NCBI GenBank assembly: GCA_946482635.1
Contig: CAMLSG010000015.1
Coordinates: 1-41,146, forward strand
Source: an uncultured Duganella sp.
GTDB lineage: Bacteria; Pseudomonadota; Gammaproteobacteria; Burkholderiales; Burkholderiaceae
Length of the DNA: 41,146 bases
Reading direction: 5' to 3'
Shown: in pieces, positions 1 through 8,425 of the stretch
How the letters are laid out: each line of letters starts with the position of its first letter
Position numbering within the stretch: position 1 is the stretch's first letter
Position numbers and translations under genes: made by a program
The notes under the pieces: generated by a model
Databases searched by the model: none
What the model was told of the DNA's origin: nothing
What the model saw: the letters and a program-made list of their open reading frames with translations, nothing else

Positions 1-1
1 C

Positions 2-250
2 GCGGTGCGCACCGACAGCCTGGTGACCATGGTCGACGCGGCGCGCAACGGCATGGGCGTGGCGCCCCTGCTGTGCATGCTGGCCGACCGCGAGCGCGCG
101 CTGGAGCAACTGGCGCCGCCGGACTCGCGCTTCCACACCCAACTCTGGGTCCTGAGCCACCGCGACTTGCGCAACGTGGCACGGATCAAGGCCCTCAGCC
201 AATTCCTGTATGACGCCCTGCGACAGGACGCACATGTTTTTCCCGCTTGA
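2..250 (+). CDS. LysR-type transcriptional regulator, C-terminal fragment (cut by window edge)
   Basis: Only the last 82 codons are in the window; the frame is open to the left edge, so the N-terminal winged helix is outside. The visible part matches the end of a LysR substrate-binding domain: a segment rich in small residues (AARNGMGVAPLL), the typical LWVLSHRDLRN strand, and a closing helix (RIKALSQFLYDAL). LysR proteins are cytoplasmic regulators that respond to small effectors, often acting on a neighbouring gene. The FMN reductase starts 33 nt downstream on the same strand, so it may be co-transcribed or a target; that is inference. The effector cannot be predicted from this fragment. 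Confidence 0.8.
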   Translation, partial: AVRTDSLVTMVDAARNGMGVAPLLCMLADRERALEQLAPPDSRFHTQLWVLSHRDLRNVARIKALSQFLYDALRQDAHVFPA

Positions 251-283
251 TGTACATTGTCTGTTTTACAAGGAGCCACACTC

Positions 284-847
284 ATGACCAAGAAAATCGC
301 CCTCATCGTCGGCAGCCTGCGCAAGGATTCGCTGAACCGCAAATTCGCTAACGCGCTGGTGGAAGTGGCGCCGGCCGAGCTGCAATTCGAGTTCGTCGAC
401 ATCGGCGACCTGCCGCTGTACAACCAGGACCTGGACGATGCGCACACCCCGCCCGCCGCCTGGACCGCCTTCCGCGACAAGCTGCGCAACGTGGACGGCA
501 TCGTGTTCGCCACGCCGGAATACAACCGTTCCATGCCGGGCGCGTTGAAGAACGCCATCGACGTTGGTTCGCGTCCGTGGGGCCACAGCATCTGGAACGC
601 CAAGCCGGTCGGCGTGATCTCTGCCTCCATCGGCGCGGTGGGCGGCTTCGCGGGCAACCACAATGTGCGCCAGACCATGGTGACCCTGAACGCTCCTGTG
701 ATGCCCGGCCCTGAGGTCTACATTGGCAATGGCAGTGCGCTGATCGGCGAAGACGGCAAGGTCAATAACGACAAGACCAGGGAAGTGCTGGCCGGCTGGG
801 CCGCCGCCTACGCAAAATGGGTGGAGGCTAACGGCCGCAAGGGCTGA
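284..847 (+). CDS. NADPH-dependent FMN reductase (flavodoxin-like quinone/azo reductase family)
   Basis: This 187-aa protein has the flavodoxin-like fold of NADPH-dependent FMN reductases (ChrR/YieF/azoreductase group). Two hallmarks are visible: the N-terminal phosphate-binding loop GSLRKDSLNRK (about residues 10-20) and the flavin-contacting PEYNRSMPGALKNAID (about 75-90). The family transfers electrons from NAD(P)H through FMN to quinones, chromate or azo dyes in the cytoplasm. I chose the ATG at 284 because AAGGAG (270-275) lies 8 nt upstream; an in-frame TTG at 257 precedes that site and is unlikely. It follows a LysR gene on the same strand. The physiological substrate cannot be told from sequence. 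Confidence 0.88.
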   Translation: MTKKIALIVGSLRKDSLNRKFANALVEVAPAELQFEFVDIGDLPLYNQDLDDAHTPPAAWTAFRDKLRNVDGIVFATPEYNRSMPGALKNAIDVGSRPWGHSIWNAKPVGVISASIGAVGGFAGNHNVRQTMVTLNAPVMPGPEVYIGNGSALIGEDGKVNNDKTREVLAGWAAAYAKWVEANGRKG

Positions 848-860
848 ACCCGGGGCCAAA

Positions 861-869
861 TGGTAAAAT
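861..869 (+). promoter_or_regulatory. Extended -10 promoter element before the M14 peptidase operon
   Basis: TGGTAAAAT fits an extended -10 box (TG, one base, then TAAAAT at 864-869). No good -35 box is seen at the usual distance, which extended -10 promoters tolerate. Transcription would start near 876, leaving a 9-nt leader to the ATG at 885 or 33 nt to the ATG at 909. It would serve the four-gene run ending at 5892. Confidence 0.45.
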
Positions 870-884
870 CGCTGATCCCCCCAC

Positions 885-2594
885 ATGCAGAAACCTGAGA
901 TCCAGACCATGCAAGAAATGCTCACGCCTTACGAAAAAGGCAATAAAAACCAGACTACCCTCTGGACCGAGTGCATCGCCTTCTACGAAGAACTGGCACG
1001 CCGCTTCCCGAATATCCTGAAATTTGAACAGGCAGCCGTATCGGACGGCGGCATCCCCCTGCATGTGGGCGTGGTCAGCGCCGACGGCGTTTTCGACCGC
1101 GAAACGATCAAGCGCGAAGGCCGTACGGTCTTCTTCAACAACAACGGCATCCACCCTGGCGAGCCGGAAGGCATCGACTCGTGCATGGCGACCGTGCGCG
1201 ACCTGTGCTTCAAGCCGGAGCTGCTGGCAAGCCTGGGCAAGACCGTGCTGCTGTTCGTCCCGGTCTACAACGTGGACGGCTGCCTGAATCGCCAGAACAC
1301 CTCGCGCGCCAACCAGGACGGCCCGGAAATGTTCGGCTTCCGCGGCAACAGCCGCCACCTGGACCTGAACCGCGACTTCGTCAAATGCGACACGCTGAAC
1401 GCGAAGTTCTTCAACCAGCTGATTACCGCCTGGGATCCGGACGTGATGGTCGACACCCACACCTCCAACGGCGCCGATTACAGCTACACCATGACCCTGA
1501 TCCACACCCAGTGCGACAAGCTGGGTGGCCAACTGGGCGACTTCCTGCGCGACACCATGCTGCCGCAGATTTACGAAGACATGGCTGCCGCCGGCTGGCC
1601 GACTTGCCCTTACGTGAATCCTGTGGTGGAAACCCCGGACGACGGCATCGCCGACTTCCTGGAAACCGCGCGCTTCTCGACCGGCTTCACCGCGCTGCAT
1701 AACATCATCGGCTTCATGCCGGAGACGCATATGCTGAAGCCTTACGCCGACCGCTACGAATCGATGCGTGCCCTGGTCGATACCGTGCGCAACTTCACCG
1801 TCAAGCACGGCGAACAAATCAAGGCCCTGCGTGCCGCCACCAAGGCCGCGCAACGCAAGCAGAAGGAATGGGCCGTCACCTGGCGCATGGATGAAGAGAA
1901 TCCAGGCACCTTCCATTTCAAAGGCTACGAGGCGCAGCGCAGCCCGTCCAAACTGGGTGACTACATCCGCCTGTCCTACGACCGCAGCAAGCCATGGGCG
2001 CGCGACATCAAGTGGTTCAACCGCTTCCCTGCCGACGCCGTGATCAAGGCCCCGAAAGCTTACGTCGTGCCGCAGCAATGGCGTGAAGCGATCGAGCGCC
2101 TGCAATGGAATGGCGTGCAGATGACCCGCATCGAAGCACCGACCACGGTGCAGGCCCAGTACTACCACATCAACAGCGTGACCTCGCGCCCGACCGCCTA
2201 TGAAGGCCATATGTTCCACGACGAAGTGGAAGTCGAAAAGCGGGAAGCCACGTTTGAGCTGAGCGCCGGCGACTGGTACATTTCGCTGGACCAGGACAAC
2301 GCGCGCTACGCCGTCGAAACCCTGGAACCGCAAGGCCACGATTCCTTCTTCCGCTGGGGCTTCTTCAACTCCGTCCTGGAGCGCAAGGAGAACATCTCCG
2401 ACTACGTGTTCGAAGACCTGGCGGCCGACATCCTGGCAGCCGAGCCGGAAACCAGGGCCAGGTTCGAGAACTGGAAAGCCGCCAACCCGGCGCTGGTGAA
2501 GGACAAGGACGCAGTGCTGCACTTCATCTTCCACAACTGCCAGCGACAGCGCGAGCCTGAATGGCGCCGCTACCCTGTCCTGTCGATTGTGTAA
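885..2594 (+). CDS. M14-family zinc carboxypeptidase
   Basis: A 569-aa protein with the zinc carboxypeptidase signature. The HxxE pair lies in GIHPGEPEG (His90, Glu93), the substrate-binding Asn-Arg in LNRDF (161-165), and the third zinc ligand in VDTHTSNG (His192). The family cleaves C-terminal residues from peptides or acts as an amidohydrolase. The C-terminal ~250 residues fall outside the catalytic core and I do not recognise a domain there. No clear signal peptide is seen. The start is uncertain: the ATG at 909 has a weak GAGA upstream, whereas the ATG at 885 lies only about 9 nt from the predicted transcription start. The FUSC gene follows after 10 nt. Substrate unknown. Confidence 0.85.
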   Translation: MQKPEIQTMQEMLTPYEKGNKNQTTLWTECIAFYEELARRFPNILKFEQAAVSDGGIPLHVGVVSADGVFDRETIKREGRTVFFNNNGIHPGEPEGIDSCMATVRDLCFKPELLASLGKTVLLFVPVYNVDGCLNRQNTSRANQDGPEMFGFRGNSRHLDLNRDFVKCDTLNAKFFNQLITAWDPDVMVDTHTSNGADYSYTMTLIHTQCDKLGGQLGDFLRDTMLPQIYEDMAAAGWPTCPYVNPVVETPDDGIADFLETARFSTGFTALHNIIGFMPETHMLKPYADRYESMRALVDTVRNFTVKHGEQIKALRAATKAAQRKQKEWAVTWRMDEENPGTFHFKGYEAQRSPSKLGDYIRLSYDRSKPWARDIKWFNRFPADAVIKAPKAYVVPQQWREAIERLQWNGVQMTRIEAPTTVQAQYYHINSVTSRPTAYEGHMFHDEVEVEKREATFELSAGDWYISLDQDNARYAVETLEPQGHDSFFRWGFFNSVLERKENISDYVFEDLAADILAAEPETRARFENWKAANPALVKDKDAVLHFIFHNCQRQREPEWRRYPVLSIV

Positions 2595-2604
2595 GACGGG
2601 GACC

Positions 2605-4761
2605 ATGCACTACGCACTAGACCCCCGCACCTTCTTCTACAGCCACTACTTCCACCTGGGCCTGCGCTTCGGCGCCGGCCTGGTGGGCGTTATTGCGCTG
2701 GCCATGTGGCTGACCGACACGCATACCGCAATGTCGATCGGCATCGGCGCGCTGTGCACCGCGCTGATGGACATGCCAAGCCCGCTGCGCCACAAGTTCA
2801 ACGAGATGATGGCATCGGTGCTGCTATGCACCGCCGTCACGCTGCTGATCAGCCTGTGCGGGCCGTATTACTGGCTGCTGATGCCGATGCTGGTGGCGGT
2901 GAGCTTTTTCGCCAGCATGATGGTCGTGTATGGCAAGAAGTCGATGCCGCTGCAACTGGCGACGCTGTTCATCATGACCATGTCGACCGAGCATGTGCTG
3001 ACGCCGGCGCAGTCGTTCGCGCACGCCGGCCTGTTCATGCTCGGCGCGCTGGCCTACCTGGCCTATGCCATGGGTGTCGCCTATGTACTGCGCCATCGCA
3101 TCAAGCAGCAAGTGCTGGCGGAAGCGCTGTTCGAACTGGCGGCCTATATCGACATCAAGGCCGACTTCTATGACACGCGCTACAACCTCACCGAACAGTT
3201 CAACAAGCTGGTGCGCCACCAGGCCTTGCTGGCCGACCGCCAGCAGGCTTCGCGCGACCTGATCCTGCGCGCGCACAACAACCGCAAGGATGCGGTGGTG
3301 GTGCAGATCCACGTCTGCATGCTGGACCTGTACGAGCAGGTTCTCGCCACCCACACCGATTACGCGGCGCTGCGCACGCACCTGGCCGACTCGCCCGCCC
3401 TGCGCACCCTGCACGACCTGGCGTACAAGGCGGCACGCGATATCGAATCGGTGGCCTATGCGGTGACCCGCAAGCGCGCCTCCTATCCGGAAGTCGACTA
3501 CACGCCCGAACTGGCAACCCTGGAGCGGCAAATCGCCGGCCTGCAGGACGAACTCGACGCCGGCAAGCCGCGCCGCGAAGCAGTCACCGTGCTGCGCGCC
3601 CAGCGCAACAAGATCACCGCCATCATCCGCATGATCGGCGAGCTGCACGTGTCGAGCCAGAAGGTGTATGAAGACACGCCGTTCTGGCGCGACATGGACA
3701 TGCAGCCTTTCCTGTCGCAGCAGAAGTACGAACTGCAGCTCATGGTCTCGCACTTCCGCATGGACTCGCCGGTGTTCCGCTTTGCCTTGCGGGTCTCGAT
3801 GGCGATTGCCGCCGGCCTGGCGATCGGCGCCATGCTGCCGTACAAGGCGCACAGCTACTGGATCGTGCTGACCATCGTCATCATCCTGAAGCCGAGCTTC
3901 AGCATGACCAAGCAGCGCCGCTCGGACCGCATTGTCGGCACCATCATCGGCTGCATCATTACGGCCGTGGTGCTGAAGTTCATGGACCACCCGGCGGCGA
4001 TCCTGACGGTGCTGGTGCTGTCTTCCATCGCCACGCCTACCTTCATCTACCTGCGCTACCGCTATGCGGCAATCGCGGTGTCGGTGATGATCCTGCTGTG
4101 GATGTACCTCGTGGCGCCGAGCAGCAACCTGATTTCCGAACGCCTGGTGGACACTTTCGTCGGCGCCGCGATTGCCACGGCGTTCAGCTTCGTGCTGGCG
4201 AACTGGGAATACCAATCGCTGCCGCACCTGGTCAAGCTGGTGCTGTCGGTGAACCTGAGCTATATGGAAGCCAGCTTCGACCTGCTGCAAGGGAAGTACC
4301 GCAACGACTTCATCTACCGCATCCAGCGCAAGCGCCTGATGGAAACCCTGGCTGCGCTCAGCGCCGCACTGGTGCGCATGCTGGACGAGCCGGAAAGCAA
4401 GCAGCGCGCGGCGGAGGACATCAACCTGTTCATCGTGCAGAACTACCTGCTGGTGGCGCACGTCGCCGCCCTGCGTGCGATCCTGCGCCGCCACGTGCGC
4501 GACATCCCGAGCGACGCGGTGAATGCCATGCTGGACACCAGCCATGCCTCCGTATGCCGCACGCTGACGGTCGCGCTGTCGCGCCATACCGGCGCCACGC
4601 CTCCGGCGGCGCCGCTGCGCCGCGAGCCTGCGGCCGAGCCGGAAGTCGCCTGGTCCGGCTGGCCGCTGGTGCAGCGACGCATCCGCCTGCTTCAGGCAGA
4701 TGCGGATAAAATCATCGTTCATAGCGAAGCAATTGTTCGCAACGTTGCAAACGGTGATTGA
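2605..4761 (+). CDS. FUSC-family inner-membrane protein (YccS/YhfK-like)
   Basis: A 718-aa membrane protein with the two-block layout of the fusaric acid resistance/aromatic acid efflux family. One hydrophobic cluster covers about residues 15-165, a long soluble, partly helical region about 165-390, and a second hydrophobic cluster about 395-525 beginning FRFALRVSMAIAAGLAIGAML, then a soluble C-terminus. Such proteins sit in the inner membrane, usually as efflux pumps or of unknown role. The ATG at 2605 is preferred, with GACGGGG just upstream; an in-frame TTG at 2587 lies inside the preceding gene. Its TGA falls 8 nt before the next ATG, so the genes are probably co-transcribed. The exported substrate is unknown. 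Confidence 0.85.
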   Translation: MHYALDPRTFFYSHYFHLGLRFGAGLVGVIALAMWLTDTHTAMSIGIGALCTALMDMPSPLRHKFNEMMASVLLCTAVTLLISLCGPYYWLLMPMLVAVSFFASMMVVYGKKSMPLQLATLFIMTMSTEHVLTPAQSFAHAGLFMLGALAYLAYAMGVAYVLRHRIKQQVLAEALFELAAYIDIKADFYDTRYNLTEQFNKLVRHQALLADRQQASRDLILRAHNNRKDAVVVQIHVCMLDLYEQVLATHTDYAALRTHLADSPALRTLHDLAYKAARDIESVAYAVTRKRASYPEVDYTPELATLERQIAGLQDELDAGKPRREAVTVLRAQRNKITAIIRMIGELHVSSQKVYEDTPFWRDMDMQPFLSQQKYELQLMVSHFRMDSPVFRFALRVSMAIAAGLAIGAMLPYKAHSYWIVLTIVIILKPSFSMTKQRRSDRIVGTIIGCIITAVVLKFMDHPAAILTVLVLSSIATPTFIYLRYRYAAIAVSVMILLWMYLVAPSSNLISERLVDTFVGAAIATAFSFVLANWEYQSLPHLVKLVLSVNLSYMEASFDLLQGKYRNDFIYRIQRKRLMETLAALSAALVRMLDEPESKQRAAEDINLFIVQNYLLVAHVAALRAILRRHVRDIPSDAVNAMLDTSHASVCRTLTVALSRHTGATPPAAPLRREPAAEPEVAWSGWPLVQRRIRLLQADADKIIVHSEAIVRNVANGD

Positions 4762-4769
4762 GGAATGGG

Positions 4770-5054
4770 ATGTCGCACTGCCAACGCTGTGGCGCATGCT
4801 GCGCCAGTTTCAGGGTTTCGTTCTACTGGGGTGAAACGGTACCGGCACACCTGACGGTACCCATCACGCCCCACCGTGCCGCCATGCGCGGCACGGAATC
4901 CAGGCCCGTGCGCTGCATCGCCCTTGAGGGAGAAGTCGGCAAGAGCGTAGGCTGCAGCATCTACGCCGAGCGCTCGTCCACCTGCCGCGAATTCACCGAA
5001 TGCACGCCTGAATGCAACAAAGCCCGCGCCTTGCATGGGCTTCCGCCAATTTGA
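4770..5054 (+). CDS. YkgJ-family cysteine-cluster protein
   Basis: A 94-aa protein opening with SHCQRCGACC, the CxxCxxCC cluster of YkgJ-type proteins, followed by further cysteines in VGCSIYAERSSTCREF and ECTPEC. The family is thought to bind zinc or an iron-sulfur cluster; its biochemical role is not settled. The ATG at 4770 is chosen because GAGGAA (4760-4765) overlaps the upstream stop and gives proper spacing. It sits between the FUSC gene (8 nt gap) and the ICL/PEP-mutase gene (7 nt gap). YkgJ genes often appear as small riders in operons, so the context says little about function. Confidence 0.82.
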   Translation: MSHCQRCGACCASFRVSFYWGETVPAHLTVPITPHRAAMRGTESRPVRCIALEGEVGKSVGCSIYAERSSTCREFTECTPECNKARALHGLPPI

Positions 5055-5061
5055 GGACGTC

Positions 5062-5892
5062 ATGAAAAGCCAGCTTGAGAAGTCCAGGGAGTTCAAAGAA
5101 CTGCATAAAAAGGGTTCGTGCTTTGTCATTGCAAACCCGTGGGATTGCGGGTCGGCACGATTGCTCGAGCATCTTGGGTTCAAAGCGCTCGCCTCCACGG
5201 GCGCCGGCTTTGCATTTTCCAAGGGACGCAGCGACCTGAGTGTCGACGCCCAAGGCATGATGCCGCATCTCGCTGAATTGGCCGCAGCAACTGACCTTCC
5301 AATCTCCGCGGACCTGCAGAATGGCTTCGGCGACGCGCCCGAGGCAGCGGCGCAAGCAATCATCGCTGCGGCGCAGGCCGGCGTGGTCGGCGGCTCCATC
5401 GAGGATGCCTCGGGCAATGCCGGCCAGCCGATCTACGACATCGGCTTGGCTGTCGAACGGATTCGCGCGGCGGCCCATGCCGCCCGGTCGTTCGGCTTCA
5501 AGTTCATGCTGACCGCGCGCGCGGAAAATTACCTCTACGGGCGCCCAGACCTCAAGGACACGATCCGGCGCCTGCAGGCCTACCAGGATGCAGGCGCGGA
5601 CGTCCTGTTTGCACCGGGCATCCAGTCGAAAGAAGACATCCGCGCCATCGTGTCTTCGATTGACCTGCCCCTCAACGTGATCATGGGGTTCCAGGGAGTC
5701 CAGCTCACTGTTGACGAACTGCGTGAGCTTGGCGTAGCGCGCGTGAGCCTGGGAGGATCGCTGGCGCGCGCCGCATACGGTGCGCTGCTGCGTGCCGCCA
5801 CCGAAGTTCAGTCTGCGGGCACGTTCAACTACGCTGGAGAGGCCATCTCCGCCAGGGAAATCAATCGCATTTTTGCGGCGGGTGATTCCTGA
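5062..5892 (+). CDS. Isocitrate lyase/PEP mutase family enzyme
   Basis: A 276-aa TIM-barrel protein of the isocitrate lyase/phosphoenolpyruvate mutase superfamily. Visible marks are the metal-binding ADLQNGFGD (Asp84, Asp91) and the downstream Glu-Asp in GGSIEDASG. The catalytic KKCGH loop of true isocitrate lyase is absent, so this is one of the smaller relatives, which include PEP mutases, phosphonopyruvate hydrolases, oxaloacetate decarboxylases and 2-methylisocitrate-lyase-like enzymes; I cannot choose among them. The start at 5062 has GAGG at 5053-5056. It is last in the plus-strand operon. Its stop lies only 3 nt from the stop of the convergent small gene, leaving no room for a terminator between them. 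Confidence 0.85.
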   Translation: MKSQLEKSREFKELHKKGSCFVIANPWDCGSARLLEHLGFKALASTGAGFAFSKGRSDLSVDAQGMMPHLAELAAATDLPISADLQNGFGDAPEAAAQAIIAAAQAGVVGGSIEDASGNAGQPIYDIGLAVERIRAAAHAARSFGFKFMLTARAENYLYGRPDLKDTIRRLQAYQDAGADVLFAPGIQSKEDIRAIVSSIDLPLNVIMGFQGVQLTVDELRELGVARVSLGGSLARAAYGALLRAATEVQSAGTFNYAGEAISAREINRIFAAGDS

Positions 5893-5895
5893 ACC

Positions 5896-6030
5896 TTACT
5901 TCTTGTTTACCGGGTGGCGAAGTTTGCCGTCGACGTCATGCCATCGCACCGAGGAGGTGCTGCGGTCTTCTCCGGCCTGCGCCGAAAGGGGGATCAGGGC
6001 AAACAGCAATGCCATGCAGATGATCTTCAC
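5896..6030 (-). CDS. Small secreted peptide, 44 aa, unrecognised
   Basis: A short gene starting at GTG (6028-6030) with GGAG 8 nt upstream and ending in TAA. It encodes a lysine, a hydrophobic core (IICMALLFALIPL) and a signal-peptidase-like SAQA|GE site, then a mature peptide of about 25 residues that is polar and ends in basic HPVNKK. A second GTG two codons upstream (6034-6036) overlaps the stop of the retropepsin-like gene but is too close to the GGAG. The RBS plus signal peptide argue for a real gene. I recognise no family. Position suggests co-translation with the secreted protease-like protein before it; it could be a partner, a propeptide-like factor or an unrelated exported peptide. 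Confidence 0.6.
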   Translation of the reverse strand: MKIICMALLFALIPLSAQAGEDRSTSSVRWHDVDGKLRHPVNKK

Positions 6031-6032
6031 GT

Positions 6033-6851
6033 TCACAGCTCCGTTGGTGCAACGTACAACTTTCTGGCCTTTACATCAAACACCACACGATGTTTGCGGA
6101 AGAAAGGCGCGCCCAGGATACCGTCGAACGGCGCGCCATCCAGTTTGACGTGATAGATCTTTGTGCCGAAGTTCAGCGTTCCACTGATGTCGCGCAGCTC
6201 GCAAGCCTGGCTGGTGTTGCATGCGACACCGCTCTTGATTGCGTTGACCTGGGCGCCGGTGTCCAGCACAAATTTCAGCTGCTTGCCGTCCACCACCAGC
6301 GTGACCAGCGGCCCCTTGCCGTCATACTGAAGATCGAGCGCACGCCACTTCGGCGCCCCGAGCTGGGAGGCCTGCTCGGCATCGAGGATGGACATGGTCC
6401 CCTGCTTGTAGTCGAACTGCAGCGGGAAGTTTGCAAAGGCCTCGAGGCCGATTGCGCCACCTGCGCGCGCCTTCGTCAACTCTGCCTCAGGCCCTTCCGG
6501 TGCACCGCCCCATTGCAAGTGGATCTGCCCCCTCACCGGCGCGAGCAGCGTTGAACCGACAACGACCCTTTCCGCGACCACGGCAGGCGTTTCATAAGAC
6601 TTGCCCTGCAGGTCCTGGAACTTCCGCTTTTCGTCCAGCACCTTGACTGAGCCGGCCTGCTCGACTGCTGCCGCCGGCACGGAAATGCCAAGCTTCCCGC
6701 CCGAGTCGAACATCATGCGCGTCGAAGCGGCGCCGATGGAGACTGTGAGGAACGGGATTCCGTTGATGAATTGGAGTGGCACGACATCCGGCGCCGCGAC
6801 AGCAGGCTGGCTCACCGAGGCGGCGAAAATAAGGCTTAAGGCGAAGCGCAT
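6033..6851 (-). CDS. Secreted retropepsin-like aspartic protease family protein
   Basis: A 272-aa protein with a Sec signal peptide (hydrophobic residues about 3-15, AVAA near 20) and two aspartic protease motifs: MMFDSGGK (Asp49) and FVLDTGAQVN (Asp197). Two D-S/T-G motifs in one chain resemble a pepsin-like two-lobed arrangement, or bacterial gag-asp-like proteins in which both lobes come from one polypeptide. It would act in the periplasm or outside the cell. The ATG at 6851 has AAAAGG about 9 nt upstream. It lies 20 nt after the diguanylate cyclase and 2 nt before the small secreted peptide. Proteolytic activity is inferred from the motifs; a non-catalytic binding role is possible. Confidence 0.8.
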   Translation of the reverse strand: MRFALSLIFAASVSQPAVAAPDVVPLQFINGIPFLTVSIGAASTRMMFDSGGKLGISVPAAAVEQAGSVKVLDEKRKFQDLQGKSYETPAVVAERVVVGSTLLAPVRGQIHLQWGGAPEGPEAELTKARAGGAIGLEAFANFPLQFDYKQGTMSILDAEQASQLGAPKWRALDLQYDGKGPLVTLVVDGKQLKFVLDTGAQVNAIKSGVACNTSQACELRDISGTLNFGTKIYHVKLDGAPFDGILGAPFFRKHRVVFDVKARKLYVAPTEL

Positions 6852-6871
6852 TGACTTAAATCCTTTTCTAA

Positions 6872-8422
6872 TTATGCGAAGCAGACGCGGTTGCGGCCCG
6901 ATTCCTTTGCGCGGTAAAGCAGCGCGTCGGCTTTCTGCAGCATGGTTTCGGCGCTGCCGGCCGCGATGTCGGCGTAGACGCCCATGCTCATGGTGACCTT
7001 CAGGCCTAGATGTACTTCATGCCACGGGAAGGATTCAATCACGGTACGCAGCTTGTCGCACAGTGCGGCAGCCTGTGGTCCCGCTGTCTCGGGGAAGGCC
7101 ATGACGAACTCCTCGCCGCCGTAACGAGCCACCAGGTCGGACAGTCGCATGTGCTTGCGTAGGATGCTGCCGACATGGCGCAGCACAGTGTCGCCGGTGG
7201 CGTGCGAGTAGGTGTCGTTGATTTTCTTGAAGTGGTCGATGTCGCAGATCACCAGCGCCAGCGGGCGTTTGTGGCGCACTGCCTGGTTAAACAGGGTGTT
7301 GGCCTGTTCGTCGAAGTGGCGGCGGTTATAGAGCTGCGTGAGGGCGTCGCGGATACTGAGTTCGCGCAGTTGCTCGGCCTGTTCCAGGATGGTGGCGTGC
7401 GAGGTCTTGAGTTCTTCGTGGCTTTGCGCGAGTTCAACGCTCATGGCGTTGAACGCCGTCGCCAGCGCGGCCACTTCATCCTTGCCCTGCACCGGCACCT
7501 CTTGCCGCAGCTCGCCCTTCTGCATGCGTTTGACGGCCCTGGTGAGGCCACTCAGGCTGCGCGACAAACCGCGGCTTAACAGCACGCCCAGCAGCGTTGC
7601 CAGGCCCGCTGCGGCAGCGATGCCCCACAGCAGCGAGTTGTACAAGGCATCCAGGTATTTCTGTTCCTGCGGCGTAGGCGCCAGCGTTCCTTCCGACGAC
7701 ATGTAGGCGACGGTCTGGTCCTTCACCACGATTGCCCGCGCTGAAGTGCGCAGCTTTTCAGGCAGCACATCGCCATAACGGAACTGGCCGCCGCCCAGCA
7801 GGACACGGTAGCCGGCATCGGTCAGGATGAAACGGAACGGCGGCGGGCCGTCGCGGCGCTGCGGCGGGCCGAATCTCTCGCCGGGCGGGCGCTGGTCCCG
7901 GCCTTCCGGCATGGGACCGAAGCCATCGCGCGGCGGGCGCCGGACGGAAGGCAAGGTTGGATCAGGCGGCGCATCGCGGTAGTCCGGCGGCGGGAAACCG
8001 CCATCCGGCGCAGGAGTGCCGCTGGTGCGGCGCGCTGCGGGCAAGGTCGGGTCGGGCGGTGGTCCACCGCCTTCACGCGGCACATAAACACCCTCGTGTG
8101 GCGGCGGTGCGTTTCGCGCCTGGTCGTTGATCCGGGGCGGCATCCGCTCCAGCATTTCGCTGGGCAGTTCGCCGTCCGCCTGCCGCTGGCCTTCCTGCCG
8201 CCGCACGAAGCGGTCGAAGGATTCTGTCGCGATGGCGGTCTGCCAGTCGCCGTATTCGGCCAGGTAGGCCGTCATGTAGGTATGGAAGTGTTCCGCCGCC
8301 TGCTCCCGGCGCAGCGAATCGACTTTGTAATTGACCCCGACGTAGGCGACGCTGCCCACCAGCGCCACCGAACCGAGCCCGGTCGCCAGCAGGGCCGCCA
8401 TCAACTTGAACCGCAAACGCAT
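6872..8422 (-). CDS. Membrane diguanylate cyclase with proline-rich periplasmic sensor, HAMP and GGDEF
   Basis: A 516-aa membrane sensor. Order: TM1 (about 8-30), periplasmic region (31-262), TM2 (about 263-283), HAMP (about 284-340), coiled linker, GGDEF domain (about 355-516). The active-site motif is GGEEF (435-439), a catalytic variant, and an RxxD product-inhibition site (RLSD, 426-429) sits exactly five residues before it, so the enzyme should make cyclic-di-GMP under feedback control. The periplasmic part contains about 90 residues very rich in Pro, Gly, Arg and Asp, with a repeated unit PPDPTLPAARR/PPDPTLPSVRR. The gene starts 3 nt after the S9 peptidase stop. The sensed signal is unknown. 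Confidence 0.92.
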   Translation of the reverse strand: MRLRFKLMAALLATGLGSVALVGSVAYVGVNYKVDSLRREQAAEHFHTYMTAYLAEYGDWQTAIATESFDRFVRRQEGQRQADGELPSEMLERMPPRINDQARNAPPPHEGVYVPREGGGPPPDPTLPAARRTSGTPAPDGGFPPPDYRDAPPDPTLPSVRRPPRDGFGPMPEGRDQRPPGERFGPPQRRDGPPPFRFILTDAGYRVLLGGGQFRYGDVLPEKLRTSARAIVVKDQTVAYMSSEGTLAPTPQEQKYLDALYNSLLWGIAAAAGLATLLGVLLSRGLSRSLSGLTRAVKRMQKGELRQEVPVQGKDEVAALATAFNAMSVELAQSHEELKTSHATILEQAEQLRELSIRDALTQLYNRRHFDEQANTLFNQAVRHKRPLALVICDIDHFKKINDTYSHATGDTVLRHVGSILRKHMRLSDLVARYGGEEFVMAFPETAGPQAAALCDKLRTVIESFPWHEVHLGLKVTMSMGVYADIAAGSAETMLQKADALLYRAKESGRNRVCFA

Positions 8423-8425
8423 TGC

